NCBI GenBank assembly: GCA_025350445.1
Contig: JANXXV010000427.1
Coordinates: 1 to 8,742 of the forward strand
Origin: Bryobacteraceae bacterium
GTDB lineage: Bacteria; Acidobacteriota; Terriglobia; Bryobacterales; Bryobacteraceae
Direction of reading: 5' to 3'
Length of the DNA stretch: 8,742 nucleotides
Positions 1 to 6,856 of this stretch are shown one piece after another (position 1 is the first letter of the stretch; every line of letters begins with the position of its first letter). The translations under genes were made by a program, and so were the position numbers. The notes under the pieces are model-generated. The model had not been told where the DNA came from and made no database searches. It was given only the letters and a program-made list of their open reading frames with translations.

Positions 1-6
1 CGTATT

Positions 7-12
7 CTCCCT
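7..12 (-). promoter_or_regulatory. Ribosome binding site for a gene starting just left of the window
   Basis: The minus strand reads GAAGGGAGA and then about six more bases to the edge. This is the right composition and spacing for a start codon immediately beyond position 1. Together with the sigma-54 promoter upstream it suggests a short 5' leader of about 35-40 bases. No start codon is visible inside the window, so this is inference from spacing. Confidence 0.35.
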
Positions 13-49
13 TCAGCGCCACTCTCGCGGCGCCTCTGCCTTTTTACTG

Positions 50-65
50 AGCAACTATAGTGCCA
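50..65 (-). promoter_or_regulatory. Sigma-54 (RpoN) -24/-12 promoter reading out of the left edge
   Basis: On the minus strand the sequence reads TGGCAC, five bases, TTGCT. This matches the -24/-12 consensus TGGCACG-N4-TTGCW at every fixed position except the seventh (T for G). The invariant GG lies at 63-64 and the invariant GC at 51-52. Transcription should start about 12 bases further on, near position 39-40, and leave the window to the left. A purine-rich AGGGAG follows at 12-7, six bases from the edge, as expected for a ribosome binding site. The site lies in the non-coding stretch after the SDR stop codon. The controlled gene is outside the window. Confidence 0.6.
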
Positions 66-120
66 GTTCTATCGATTCCCTCAAATTGTGCCAAACATTA
101 TGGTTTGCTAATCCGGCGGC

Positions 121-843
121 TCACTTTTCCGGTCTGGACGGTCTCATTTCGACACGGCTAATCAGTGTGCGTTCCGGCATCGCCAATACATCCATAACCA
201 CCTGGGCTACGTCCTCCGGCGCTATCTTCCACGGTGCCCGCTTCGTGCGGGGACTGAACCCCGTATCTACACTTCCAGGCATCACATAAGTTACGCGGAT
301 ATTATCGTTACGGTGATCCAGCATCAGGGCTTCGCTAAAACCGTTCAACGCAAACTTCGAAGCATTGTAGGCGGCGCCACCGGCAAAGGGATTCTTTCCG
401 GCCAGACTACTTATGTTGATGATCGAACCGCCACCCCGGCTTATCATTCTCGGCAATGCCTCATGACAGCAATAGAACACGGCGCTCAAATTGGTCTCCA
501 AAGTAGTACGCCAATCAGCAAGCGTGAGATCTCTAACACTCCGAAAGATACCAACCCCCGCATTATTTACCAGGATGTCGATTCCGCCGAACTCGCTGTC
601 CACGAACTCAAAAAACCCTGCAACCTCGTCACTATTTATCAGATCGACAGCTTTGCCAATCACAATACCCCTAATTCGCGGGTTCATCCCGGCAACCGTT
701 GCGGTGATCTCCGCTTGAGAGCGCGCGCAGATGGCCACGGATGCGCCCGCATCCGCCAATGCTTCCGCGATGGCCTTCCCGATTCCTTTGGTACCGCCCG
801 TAACCACTGCAAACTTACCGCTGAGTGAAAAAGTGTTTGTCAT
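121..843 (-). CDS. Short-chain dehydrogenase/reductase (SDR), classical type
   Basis: This 240-residue NAD(P)(H)-dependent oxidoreductase has the usual length for classical SDRs. The cofactor motif TGGTKGIG is at residues 15-22, NNAG at 93-96, the helix-4 Asn near 118, and the catalytic Ser (INISS, about 145), Tyr159 and Lys163 in YNASK. PGSVDT at 189-194 is the usual loop after beta-6. Arg41 right after the second beta strand (ICARS) suggests NADP(H) rather than NAD(H). The ATG at 843 has AGGA seven bases upstream. There is no signal peptide, so it should be cytoplasmic. The family includes FabG-like ketoacyl reductases, but the substrate cannot be read from the sequence. It is divergent from the heme cluster and no partner gene is visible, so a metabolic link is not implied. 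Confidence 0.9.
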   Translation of the reverse strand: MTNTFSLSGKFAVVTGGTKGIGKAIAEALADAGASVAICARSQAEITATVAGMNPRIRGIVIGKAVDLINSDEVAGFFEFVDSEFGGIDILVNNAGVGIFRSVRDLTLADWRTTLETNLSAVFYCCHEALPRMISRGGGSIINISSLAGKNPFAGGAAYNASKFALNGFSEALMLDHRNDNIRVTYVMPGSVDTGFSPRTKRAPWKIAPEDVAQVVMDVLAMPERTLISRVEMRPSRPEK

Positions 844-850
844 GAATCGA

Positions 851-854
851 TCCT
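851..854 (-). promoter_or_regulatory. Ribosome binding site of the SDR gene
   Basis: AGGA on the minus strand is seven bases before the ATG at 843 and supports that start. It lies in the 64-base divergent gap shared with the HemX-like gene. Confidence 0.5.
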
Positions 855-893
855 AGCGGATGAACAAGGGCGGGATGCGGCGGCGCAACTCGC

Positions 894-899
894 TATACT
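894..899 (+). promoter_or_regulatory. Candidate -10 element for the heme cluster
   Basis: TATACT matches the -10 consensus TATAAT at five of six positions. It ends eight bases before the ATG at 908. No convincing -35 hexamer lies 16-18 bases upstream. A start of transcription 6-8 bases downstream would fall on or next to the ATG, giving a leaderless or nearly leaderless message. That fits the lack of a Shine-Dalgarno sequence there. Confidence 0.4.
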
Positions 900-907
900 G
901 TAAAGTC

Positions 908-1726
908 ATGCACGAGTTGAGTGTTTTCTGGTTGCGCGCCGCGGTTGCTTTGTATGCCGTCGGGCTATTGCAAACCATTCAGACCGTCTTGCGCCGCAGA
1001 TCGCAAATGTACCCGGCGGTGCTCGGCGCATTTTGCGTCGCAGTGATCCTGCACGGCGTATCCCTCACGGAAACAGCGTGGATCATGGGGCAATTCCCCG
1101 TCAATAACTTCTACGAGTCGATCGCGGTCTGTGGATTCGTCCTCGCCATTCTCTTCCTGCTGGTTAATTGGCGATACCACTTTCAGGGCTTGAGCGTCGT
1201 CTTGTTTCCCCTCGTGTTTGTTATGACGTTGATGGGGTCGCTTGAGTTTCCCGTCGGCTCCTGGAGCACCCAGACCGCGCGCGATGCCTGGCTGATCGTA
1301 CACGTTCTGCTGGTCTTGCTGGGCTATGCGGCTTTGGTACTCACCGCCGTTGCGTCCGTCTTCTACCTCATGCAGGAGAAGCAATTGAAGAGCAAGCGCC
1401 CCGGCGCGTTCTTCGATCGCCTTCCGCCGCTCGGCACGCTGGACGACATAATTTCACAATCCATGGGTTTCGGCTTCGTGCTGCTCACCCTGGGTGTAAT
1501 CGCCGGGTGCATCTGGGCCTTCGTTGAATCGGGAACCAAATGGATCGGCGATCCCAAGATCGCGCTCTCTTTCCTCACCTGGGCATTCTGCCTGCTGATG
1601 GTCTTCCTTCGTGTCAGCGCCGGCTGGCGCGGACGAAAAGCGGCGGTGATGGCCATCACGGTCCTCGGTTGTTCGGCCGCCACCTGGGCCGCGCACGTCG
1701 GTCTACGGTCTCTGTTAGTCCAATGA
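908..1726 (+). CDS. HemX/CcsA-family integral membrane protein
   Basis: The product is 272 residues when started at ATG 908. An in-frame ATG at 860 would add 16 polar residues, has no ribosome binding site and lies upstream of the likely -10 box. About eight membrane segments are visible, at roughly residues 5-27, 36-54, 67-88, 94-113, 127-153, 183-206, 219-237 and 246-263. Three histidines sit in or beside them: H49, H132 (in VHVLLVLLGYAAL, typical of the family) and H263. Segment 212-240 (WIGDPKIALSFLTW, then GWRG) resembles the WDPKE-TW region of CcsA/CcmC cytochrome c assembly proteins, but the tryptophan-rich haem-handling motif is degenerate. This pattern, and the position directly before hemA, is that of HemX, described in Bacillus as affecting the level of HemA. 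The stop overlaps the hemA start (ATGA), so translation is probably coupled. A true cytochrome c assembly role remains possible. Confidence 0.82.
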   Translation: MHELSVFWLRAAVALYAVGLLQTIQTVLRRRSQMYPAVLGAFCVAVILHGVSLTETAWIMGQFPVNNFYESIAVCGFVLAILFLLVNWRYHFQGLSVVLFPLVFVMTLMGSLEFPVGSWSTQTARDAWLIVHVLLVLLGYAALVLTAVASVFYLMQEKQLKSKRPGAFFDRLPPLGTLDDIISQSMGFGFVLLTLGVIAGCIWAFVESGTKWIGDPKIALSFLTWAFCLLMVFLRVSAGWRGRKAAVMAITVLGCSAATWAAHVGLRSLLVQ

Positions 1727-2991
1727 AACTTTGGATCACAGGCGTCAATCACCGGACGGCGCCGGTGGCGGTCCGTGAAAAGCTCGCTTTCAAGGAGGAC
1801 GACCTACCCTCCGCCCTGGCCGAATTGCGGAAGCGGCCGGGCTTGGTGGAAGGCATGATTCTATCCACCTGCAACCGCGTGGAATTCGCCATTACCACCG
1901 ATGAGGACGTCGATCCTCAGGATTGTGTGGAGGAATTTCTCACTTCCTCGCGGCGAATCTCGGATCGCGCCTGGATTCAACCCTATGTCTACAGCTTCGG
2001 CGGGCGAGAGGCGATCCGCCATCTCTTCCGGGTAGCCGCCAGCCTGGATTCCATGGTCATCGGCGAGCCGCAAATTTTGGGCCAGTTGAAGTCGGCCTAC
2101 ACCATGGCAAAGTCGCAAGGGGCGCTCAGCGGCTTCCTTGAAACTGTACTCACGCGCGCCTTCAATGTCGCCAAGCGCGTGCGTACCGAGACGGAGATCG
2201 GCGTTAGCGCGGTGTCGGTCAGCTACGCCGCCGTTGAGCTGGCACGGGAGATCTTTGGTTCGCTCTCGAACAAGAAGGTGATGCTGATCGGCGCGGGCAA
2301 GATGTCGGAACTGGCGGCCCGTCACCTGTACCGTTCCGGTGTCACGCAGATTCTGGTAGCGAACCGTACGCGGTCGCGCGCCGAACAGGTTGCCGGGTTG
2401 GTTCGCGGCAAGATTACAGACTACGGGAATCTCTACACCACGCTGCCCGAAGTCGACATCGTCATCACCTCCAGCGGCGCGCCCGGCTATGTTCTGACGA
2501 AAGACCAGATGCGGAAGATCATCGACGCGCGCAAGAACCGCCCGATGTTCCTCATCGATATCGCCGTCCCGCGCAACATCGAGCCCGCTGTCAACGATCT
2601 TGCAAACGTGTTCCTCTATGACATCGACGACCTTCAGAAGGTGGTTGACAATAATCTGCGCGGCCGCCTGGACGAAGCAGCCGAGGCCGACAAGATTGTA
2701 ATGGAAGAGGTGGACCGGCTGGAAGCCTGGATGCGCAGCCGCGAGGTGGTGCCCATGATTGTCAGCTTGCAAACGCAGCTCGAAAGCGTGCGTGCGGGTG
2801 AGGTGGAGCGGATGCGCAGCAGGCTGGGCCCGCTCACCCAGCAACAGGAAGATGCGCTCGAAGCGTTGACGCGCGGCATCATCAATAAGATCGCTCACGG
2901 CCCGATTTCCGAGCTTCGCAAGAACGCCGGAAGCCCCAGTGGCGTGCCGGTGCTCGACGCCATTCGCAGAATATTCCGGCTCGGTGACTAG
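1723..2991 (+). CDS. hemA: Glutamyl-tRNA reductase
   Basis: This enzyme reduces glutamyl-tRNA(Glu) to glutamate-1-semialdehyde with NADPH, the first committed step of the C5 route to 5-aminolevulinate, in the cytoplasm. The product is 422 residues, a normal length. The N-terminal catalytic domain has GVNHRTAPVAVRE (7-19) and the nucleophile Cys50 in STCNR. HLFRVAASLDSMVIGEPQIL follows at 100-119. The NADPH-binding domain has LIGAGKMSE at 188-196, ANRT at 213-216 and DIAVPRNIEP at 279-288. The rest, about 320-420, is the helical dimerisation domain. The ATG at 1723 overlaps the stop of the HemX-like gene by four bases, and the protein aligns with the family from this residue. The open frame extends upstream to 1540 but that stretch encodes only shadow sequence of the previous gene. 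No Shine-Dalgarno sequence is evident, consistent with coupling. No hemL is present in the window. Confidence 0.97.
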   Translation: MKLWITGVNHRTAPVAVREKLAFKEDDLPSALAELRKRPGLVEGMILSTCNRVEFAITTDEDVDPQDCVEEFLTSSRRISDRAWIQPYVYSFGGREAIRHLFRVAASLDSMVIGEPQILGQLKSAYTMAKSQGALSGFLETVLTRAFNVAKRVRTETEIGVSAVSVSYAAVELAREIFGSLSNKKVMLIGAGKMSELAARHLYRSGVTQILVANRTRSRAEQVAGLVRGKITDYGNLYTTLPEVDIVITSSGAPGYVLTKDQMRKIIDARKNRPMFLIDIAVPRNIEPAVNDLANVFLYDIDDLQKVVDNNLRGRLDEAAEADKIVMEEVDRLEAWMRSREVVPMIVSLQTQLESVRAGEVERMRSRLGPLTQQQEDALEALTRGIINKIAHGPISELRKNAGSPSGVPVLDAIRRIFRLGD

Positions 2992-3043
2992 AGGAATGTG
3001 CACGAATCCGCCGGACAAATCGAATCCCGGGGTTCACGCCAAA

Positions 3044-3101
3044 ATCCGCGTTGATCGGCGGCTAAGATATTGGCCGCCGCTAAACGCCGATGAACACGGA
3101 T
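3044..3101 (+). repeat. Palindromic repeat-like element between hemA and hemC
   Basis: Outer arms at 3044-3060 and 3085-3101 are imperfect inverted copies of each other: ATCCGCGTTGATCGGCG against the complement of CGCCGATGAACACGGAT, differing at two positions. Inside lies a perfect seven-base stem, CGGCGGC (3056-3062) and GCCGCCG (3073-3079), around the ten-base loop TAAGATATTG. The inner stem shares bases with the left outer arm, so alternative foldings compete. Sequences of this ATCCGCGTT-ATCGGCG type are familiar to me as dispersed non-coding repeats in several large bacterial genomes, but that is recollection, not a search result. It could act as an mRNA hairpin, an attenuator or simply an inserted small palindrome. 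Confidence 0.55.
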
Positions 3102-3112
3102 AACCCGCTGAA

Positions 3113-3119
3113 AGGAGAG
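3113..3119 (+). promoter_or_regulatory. Ribosome binding site of hemC
   Basis: AGGAGAG ends eight bases before the GTG at 3128. It is the strongest plus-strand ribosome binding site at a gene start in the window and decides the non-ATG start. hemC, unlike its neighbours, is therefore set up for independent translation initiation. Confidence 0.75.
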
Positions 3120-3127
3120 AGAACGAC

Positions 3128-4027
3128 GTGCTGGTAATCGGTTCACGCGGATCCAAGCTTGCCTTGTGGCAGGCAAACTATGTGAAGGCAAGGCTCGAAG
3201 CGCTCGGCGAAGAGTGCCGCATCGAAATCATCAAGACCACCGGCGATTTGATAACGCACGTGCCAATGAAGGAGGTCGGCAGCAAGGGAATTTTCACCAA
3301 GGAAATTGAAGAAGCTCTTTTGGACCGCAGGATCGACCTAGCCGTCCACAGTCTGAAAGACCTGCCCACGGTGCTGCCCGAAGGTCTTGGAATCACCTCC
3401 ACTCCGGAGCGGCAGGATGTGCGTGATGTCTTGATCGGCCGCGCGCTCAGCGAACTGCACCCGGGTGCCCGCGTAGGCACCGGATCGCTTCGCCGTATCG
3501 CGCAACTGCGAGCCATGCGGCCGGACCTTCTGGTCGAGGGCATTCGCGGAAACGTGGACACCCGCATTCGCAAGCTGGACGACGGCGAATACCACGCCAT
3601 CGTGCTGGCGGCGGCCGGATTGAAGCGCCTCGGGTTGGCGGACCGCATCGCCGAGTTCATTCCCGTGGAAACCATGTGTCCCGCGGTGGGCCAGGGGGCG
3701 CTCGGGATCGAGACGCGCCTGGATGGCGGAGCCGGGATGCAGGCCAGCCGGAAACTGGACGACCCTGCCACGCGCGCGGCTATCACCGCCGAACGGGCTG
3801 TGCTTGCCAAACTGGGCGGCGGATGCGAGGTGCCAATCGGCGCTTATGCGGCGGTTACGGAACAATCTCTGCACCTGCGCGCCATTGTGATCTCGCCCGA
3901 TGGCGGGCGAATGGTTCGCGAGGAGATCACGGGCCCCTCGACAGAAGCTTTCGCCATAGGAACGTCGATGGCGGACAAGCTTCTCGCAGCCGGCGCCGGC
4001 GCTATTCTTGAGAGCGTCTACGGATGA
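3128..4027 (+). CDS. hemC: Hydroxymethylbilane synthase (porphobilinogen deaminase)
   Basis: This cytoplasmic enzyme polymerises four porphobilinogens into hydroxymethylbilane on a covalent dipyrromethane cofactor. The product is 299 residues, close to the usual 300-315. GSRGSKLALWQA is at residues 5-16, HSLKDLP at 74-80 with the catalytic Asp78, GTGSLRR at 117-123 and RGNVDTRIRKL at 140-150 with the substrate-binding arginines. PAVGQGALGIE is at 185-195. The cofactor-carrying Cys233 lies in LGGGCEVPIGAYA. The GTG start at 3128 is supported by AGGAGAG upstream and by the family-typical opening residues. The gene is separated from hemA by 136 bases containing a palindromic element. Its stop TGA overlaps the ATG at 4024 of the next gene in the ATGA arrangement, so the downstream fusion gene is likely coupled to it. 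Confidence 0.97.
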   Translation: MLVIGSRGSKLALWQANYVKARLEALGEECRIEIIKTTGDLITHVPMKEVGSKGIFTKEIEEALLDRRIDLAVHSLKDLPTVLPEGLGITSTPERQDVRDVLIGRALSELHPGARVGTGSLRRIAQLRAMRPDLLVEGIRGNVDTRIRKLDDGEYHAIVLAAAGLKRLGLADRIAEFIPVETMCPAVGQGALGIETRLDGGAGMQASRKLDDPATRAAITAERAVLAKLGGGCEVPIGAYAAVTEQSLHLRAIVISPDGGRMVREEITGPSTEAFAIGTSMADKLLAAGAGAILESVYG

Positions 4028-5513
4028 GCGCGACCGGGAAAGTTTATCTGGTCGGAGCGGGTCCGGCGATCCCGAACTCATCACGCTGAAAGGCCGCCGC
4101 GTGCTGGGGCTTGCCGATTCGGTGCTCTTCGATCATTTGGCGAACGACGCGCTGCTCGACCTCGCCCCTGAGGCGGCCGAGCGTGTCTACGTCGGCAAGA
4201 AGAAAGCCGCTCACAGCCACAAACAGGAAGAAATCATCGCCATGATTGTCGAACGCGCGCGCGCCGGGCGCACGGTGGTCCGGTTGAAGGGTGGCGATCC
4301 GTTCATATTCGGACGGGGCGGGGAAGAAGTAGAGGCACTGGCCGAGGCGGGTATCCCCTATGAAGTGGTGCCGGGCGTGACGTCGCCGCTCGGCATCGCC
4401 GCCTATACCGGCGTCCCGTTAACGCATCGCGAACATACTTCCGTGGTGACGTTCGTCACCGGCCACAGCGTGGAGGGCATTGACTGGAGCAAGGTGGGCG
4501 CCTCGGAAACGCTGGTCATCTTCATGGGGCTGCACTTCATCGCCGATATCACGCGCGAGCTGCTTGCCTCCGGGCGATCCCCCGCGACGCCGGCGATGGC
4601 CGTCCGCTGGGGTACCCGGCCCGATCAGCACACGGTGGTCGGCACGCTGGGCACCCTGCCGGCATTGATCGAGGAGCATCGCCTTTTGCCCCCCGCCACC
4701 ATCATCATAGGCGGCGTGGTTAGTCTGCGCGAGAAACTCAACTGGTATGAAAAACTGCCATTGTTTGGAAAGCGGATTGTGGTCACAAGGGCTAGGGAAC
4801 AGGCCGGTGAGTTGAGCGGAAAGCTGCGCGCGCTGGGCGCGGATGTAGTGGATCTTCCGGTGATTGCGCTGCGGCCGCCCGATGACTACACGGCGCTGGA
4901 TAACGCTATTGCGGCATTGGCCACATACGACTGGCTGATCTTCACCAGCACAAACGCGGTGGAATATTTCCTCCATCGGCTGGACCATTCCGGGTCCGAC
5001 TTACGGGTGTTGCGGGCGAAGATCTGCGCCATCGGTCCGGCCACGCGCGCCGCGGTTGAGGCGCTGCATCTAAAAGTAGACGTGGTTCCTTCCAATTCGG
5101 CATCGGAGGGTATCGTCGATGCGTTCCGGGCCTATTGGATGAAGGGTGCGCGGGTGCTGCTGCCGCGTGCGGCCGCGGCCCGTGAAGTTGTGCCCGATGC
5201 GCTGCGCCAAATGGGCGCGCAGGTAGACGTGGTGGACGCCTACCGCAACGTGATTCCAGAAAACGCGGCCAGCCGCGCGAGCGAAATTTTCGCCATGTCC
5301 CGCAAGCCGGATTGGGTGACGTTTACCAGTTCCTCCACGGTCGAAAATCTGCTTGCCGTAGCGGGTGCGGCGGCACTCGCCGGAGTTCGCGTCGCCTCGA
5401 TCGGGCGGGTGACATCGAAGACTGCCGAGGCTCACGGCTTGACCGTGAATTCGGAAGCGAAGGCGCCAAGCGTGGACGGTTTGATTGAAGCGATTCTGGA
5501 AGGGCTTGGGTAA
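4024..5513 (+). CDS. cobA-hemD: Fused uroporphyrinogen-III C-methyltransferase and uroporphyrinogen-III synthase, frameshifted near its start
   Basis: The C-terminal half (HemD) cyclises hydroxymethylbilane to uroporphyrinogen III. The N-terminal half (CobA/SUMT) methylates it with S-adenosylmethionine to precorrin-2, the entry to siroheme and cobalamin. From the ATG at 4024, which overlaps the hemC stop, the frame reads MSATGKVYLVGAGP, the canonical SUMT opening. It then goes out of frame and stops at 4087-4089 after 21 codons. The family sequence resumes as GDPELITLKG in another frame from 4065. One extra G at 4065-4066 would restore GAGPGDPEL and give a 496-residue protein. In restored numbering RLKGGDP is near 87-93, with FGRGGEE soon after and GVPLTHR further on. 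HemD begins near 250 with RIVVTRARE and includes DWLIFTSTNAVEYF and DWVTFTSSSTVENLL. Without correction, the later frame can be entered only from a TTG at 4008 with an unrelated N-terminus. A sequencing error is the simplest explanation; a real mutation is possible. Confidence 0.9.
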
Positions 5514-5516
5514 GAA

Positions 5517-6746
5517 TCAGCATCTCTGTGCCGCGATGCGGATATTCCGGTGCACCACAAGCGCGGTCTCATGCGCGGATTCGATGGCGCCATCCATCCA
5601 ACCAGGCTGCCAGCGCGCCGTGTGTTCACCAGCGAAGTGAACGCGCCCCTCCGGTGTCCGGATCAGGGCCCCGTCGCCCTTGAAATGCCCGGTACTCGAT
5701 TGCGCGCCACGCGACCAGGGCTGCTCGTTCCAGCAGAACGAGGTTGCGCTTTCGACCGCAATCGGGAATCCCGGAAAGATAGCATCCAGCCGCCTCGCTG
5801 TTTCGCGGATGCGTTCGTCCGCTCCCAGAGCGGCTAAGCAGCTTGCGGTCCCGTCCCGCGAGTACGCCACGATCAATGCCTTTTCGCCCTCACGGCCGTG
5901 CGTCAGATTCCAGACCTCTCCCACCGTGTCGGTAACGGCGAAGCCATTCAGGTTCAGGCTCGCAAGAAAGGTCTTCTTGACCTCGAAATAGGTGAGGCAC
6001 GCTGACGCATAAGGCAGGGTTTCGACAACGGCCTTTTTCATCGGCGACAGCGGCGGTTGAATCGATATTTGGTCGAGGGCCGAAAATGGAACGGTACAAA
6101 TCGCGTAGTCCGCTGACAGCGTATGCCGCCGGCGGCCTTCAGAGAATCTCACACGCACTCCAGTCTCGTCCTGCTCGATGAGCGATACCGGAGCGTTACA
6201 ACTCAGCACGCCACCCAAGCCGCGTGCTAACGAGTACGGAAGCGCATCGGAGCCGCCCACGAACTTCCATGTACGATAGTCGTTCTCCTGTGCGAAGATC
6301 CACTGCTGCGTGGGAGAAAGATGAAGTGGGAGCTGCTTCGCCGCGACCGGCAACCCGGGCTTACGCACCATTCTCAATCCGGCGATATAGGCTACCGAGT
6401 TACCTGACTTGGGGTAGAACGGCGTAATATCGAGGGCCAGTCTCCTTGCATAGCTTCTGACGAAAAGGTGATCGTCACGGAACCGGAACCCGCCCGCGTC
6501 GCCGAACAATCCATTCTCGAACTTTCCCCGCAGAGTCTTGATCCGGCCCCCCGGCTGGTGATCGGCCTCAAGCACGGTTACCTTATGCCCCAGGTTTATC
6601 AGGCGATTCGCGGCGCTTAGTCCGGCAAGTCCGCCGCCGATAATTACAACGCTGCCGGGCTTCGCGGATCTACGGGCGAACCGTGCCCGAGTCTGGTCCA
6701 ACGCGAATCGAAGTCTATTCCAAGGGAGCAACGCAGACGCGCTCAC
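5517..6746 (-). CDS. FAD-dependent amine oxidase-family oxidoreductase
   Basis: This 409-residue flavoprotein belongs to the monoamine oxidase / protoporphyrinogen oxidase superfamily. The FAD dinucleotide-binding motif VVIIGGGLAGLSAANRL is at residues 33-49, with Glu60 ending the second beta strand and PGGRIKT at 66-71. FVGGSDALPYSLARGLGG is at 162-179. The C-terminal FAD motif is FAGEHTARWQPGWMDGAIES at 371-390. That ending is of the amine-oxidase type rather than the HemY type, so a role in heme synthesis is unlikely despite the neighbourhood. The GTG start at 6746 has AAGG 6-7 bases upstream. The first 30 residues are a basic extension before the Rossmann fold, with no clear signal peptide. 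The stop codon is three bases from the convergent cobA-hemD stop. The substrate is unknown: a polyamine, an amino acid or a carotenoid-like molecule are all possible in this superfamily. Confidence 0.85.
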   Translation of the reverse strand: MSASALLPWNRLRFALDQTRARFARRSAKPGSVVIIGGGLAGLSAANRLINLGHKVTVLEADHQPGGRIKTLRGKFENGLFGDAGGFRFRDDHLFVRSYARRLALDITPFYPKSGNSVAYIAGLRMVRKPGLPVAAKQLPLHLSPTQQWIFAQENDYRTWKFVGGSDALPYSLARGLGGVLSCNAPVSLIEQDETGVRVRFSEGRRRHTLSADYAICTVPFSALDQISIQPPLSPMKKAVVETLPYASACLTYFEVKKTFLASLNLNGFAVTDTVGEVWNLTHGREGEKALIVAYSRDGTASCLAALGADERIRETARRLDAIFPGFPIAVESATSFCWNEQPWSRGAQSSTGHFKGDGALIRTPEGRVHFAGEHTARWQPGWMDGAIESAHETALVVHRNIRIAAQRC

Positions 6747-6787
6747 GCTCGACCTTCGCTATTGCGGCTGTGCCCGTAAAGTGCCAT

Positions 6788-6807
6788 GCTGCAACGAAGT
6801 GTGCAGC
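6788..6807. other. Short perfect hairpin (6-base stem)
   Basis: GCTGCA at 6788-6793 and TGCAGC at 6802-6807 form a perfect inverted repeat around an eight-base loop. It lies in the 119-base gap between the DUF4136 gene and the amine oxidase, 42 bases upstream of the oxidase GTG. It could be an operator half-site pair or an mRNA leader hairpin. No family match is recognised. Confidence 0.35.
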
Positions 6808-6837
6808 CGATCCGGAGGAAAGTCAATAACACGGGAG

Positions 6838-6856
6838 GTACTGGAGAGGCCAGTAC
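6838..6856 (-). terminator. Hairpin after the DUF4136 gene, possible terminator
   Basis: GTACTGG and CCAGTAC form a perfect seven-base stem with a five-base loop. The hairpin starts nine bases after the DUF4136 stop on the minus strand. The bases that follow in the direction of transcription (CTCCCGTGTTATT) lack a proper T run. It is therefore a weak intrinsic terminator at best, or a 3'-end stabilising or partly terminating hairpin before the amine oxidase. Confidence 0.4.

Noticed and set aside
16..45. Possible plus-strand terminator: GCGCC/GGCGC stem then TTTTT
   Set aside because: The stem is only five bases and the T run is seven bases further on, too far for a standard intrinsic terminator; the stretch is better explained as the leader behind the sigma-54 promoter.
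78..93. Second TGGCAC on the minus strand as a sigma-54 promoter
   Set aside because: There is no GC at the -12 position at the required distance; only the -24 half is present.
313..828. Plus-strand open frame opposite the SDR gene
   Set aside because: The SDR on the other strand has every expected motif; this product has none.
1540..1722. Upstream extension of the hemA reading frame
   Set aside because: These 61 codons lie entirely within the HemX-like gene in another frame and have no family resemblance; the ATG at 1723 in the ATGA overlap fits the family start.
1861..3018. Long minus-strand open frame (385 codons) opposite hemA
   Set aside because: It mirrors a fully conserved hemA coding sequence and its product shows no recognisable domain; GC-rich codon use creates such shadows.
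3063..3068. TAAGAT as a -10 box for a hemC promoter
   Set aside because: It matches only four of six positions, has no -35 element at a workable distance, and forms the loop of the palindromic element.
4048..4075. Programmed -1 frameshift to express cobA-hemD
   Set aside because: The GGTCCGGCGATC context has no X-XXY-YYZ slippery heptamer and no obvious stimulator, so a missing base is the simpler reading.
5517..6746. Amine oxidase as protoporphyrinogen oxidase (HemY/HemG) serving the heme cluster
   Set aside because: The C-terminal GEHTA...PGWMDGAIES motif is of the amine-oxidase type, the protein is short for HemY, and it is on the opposite strand.
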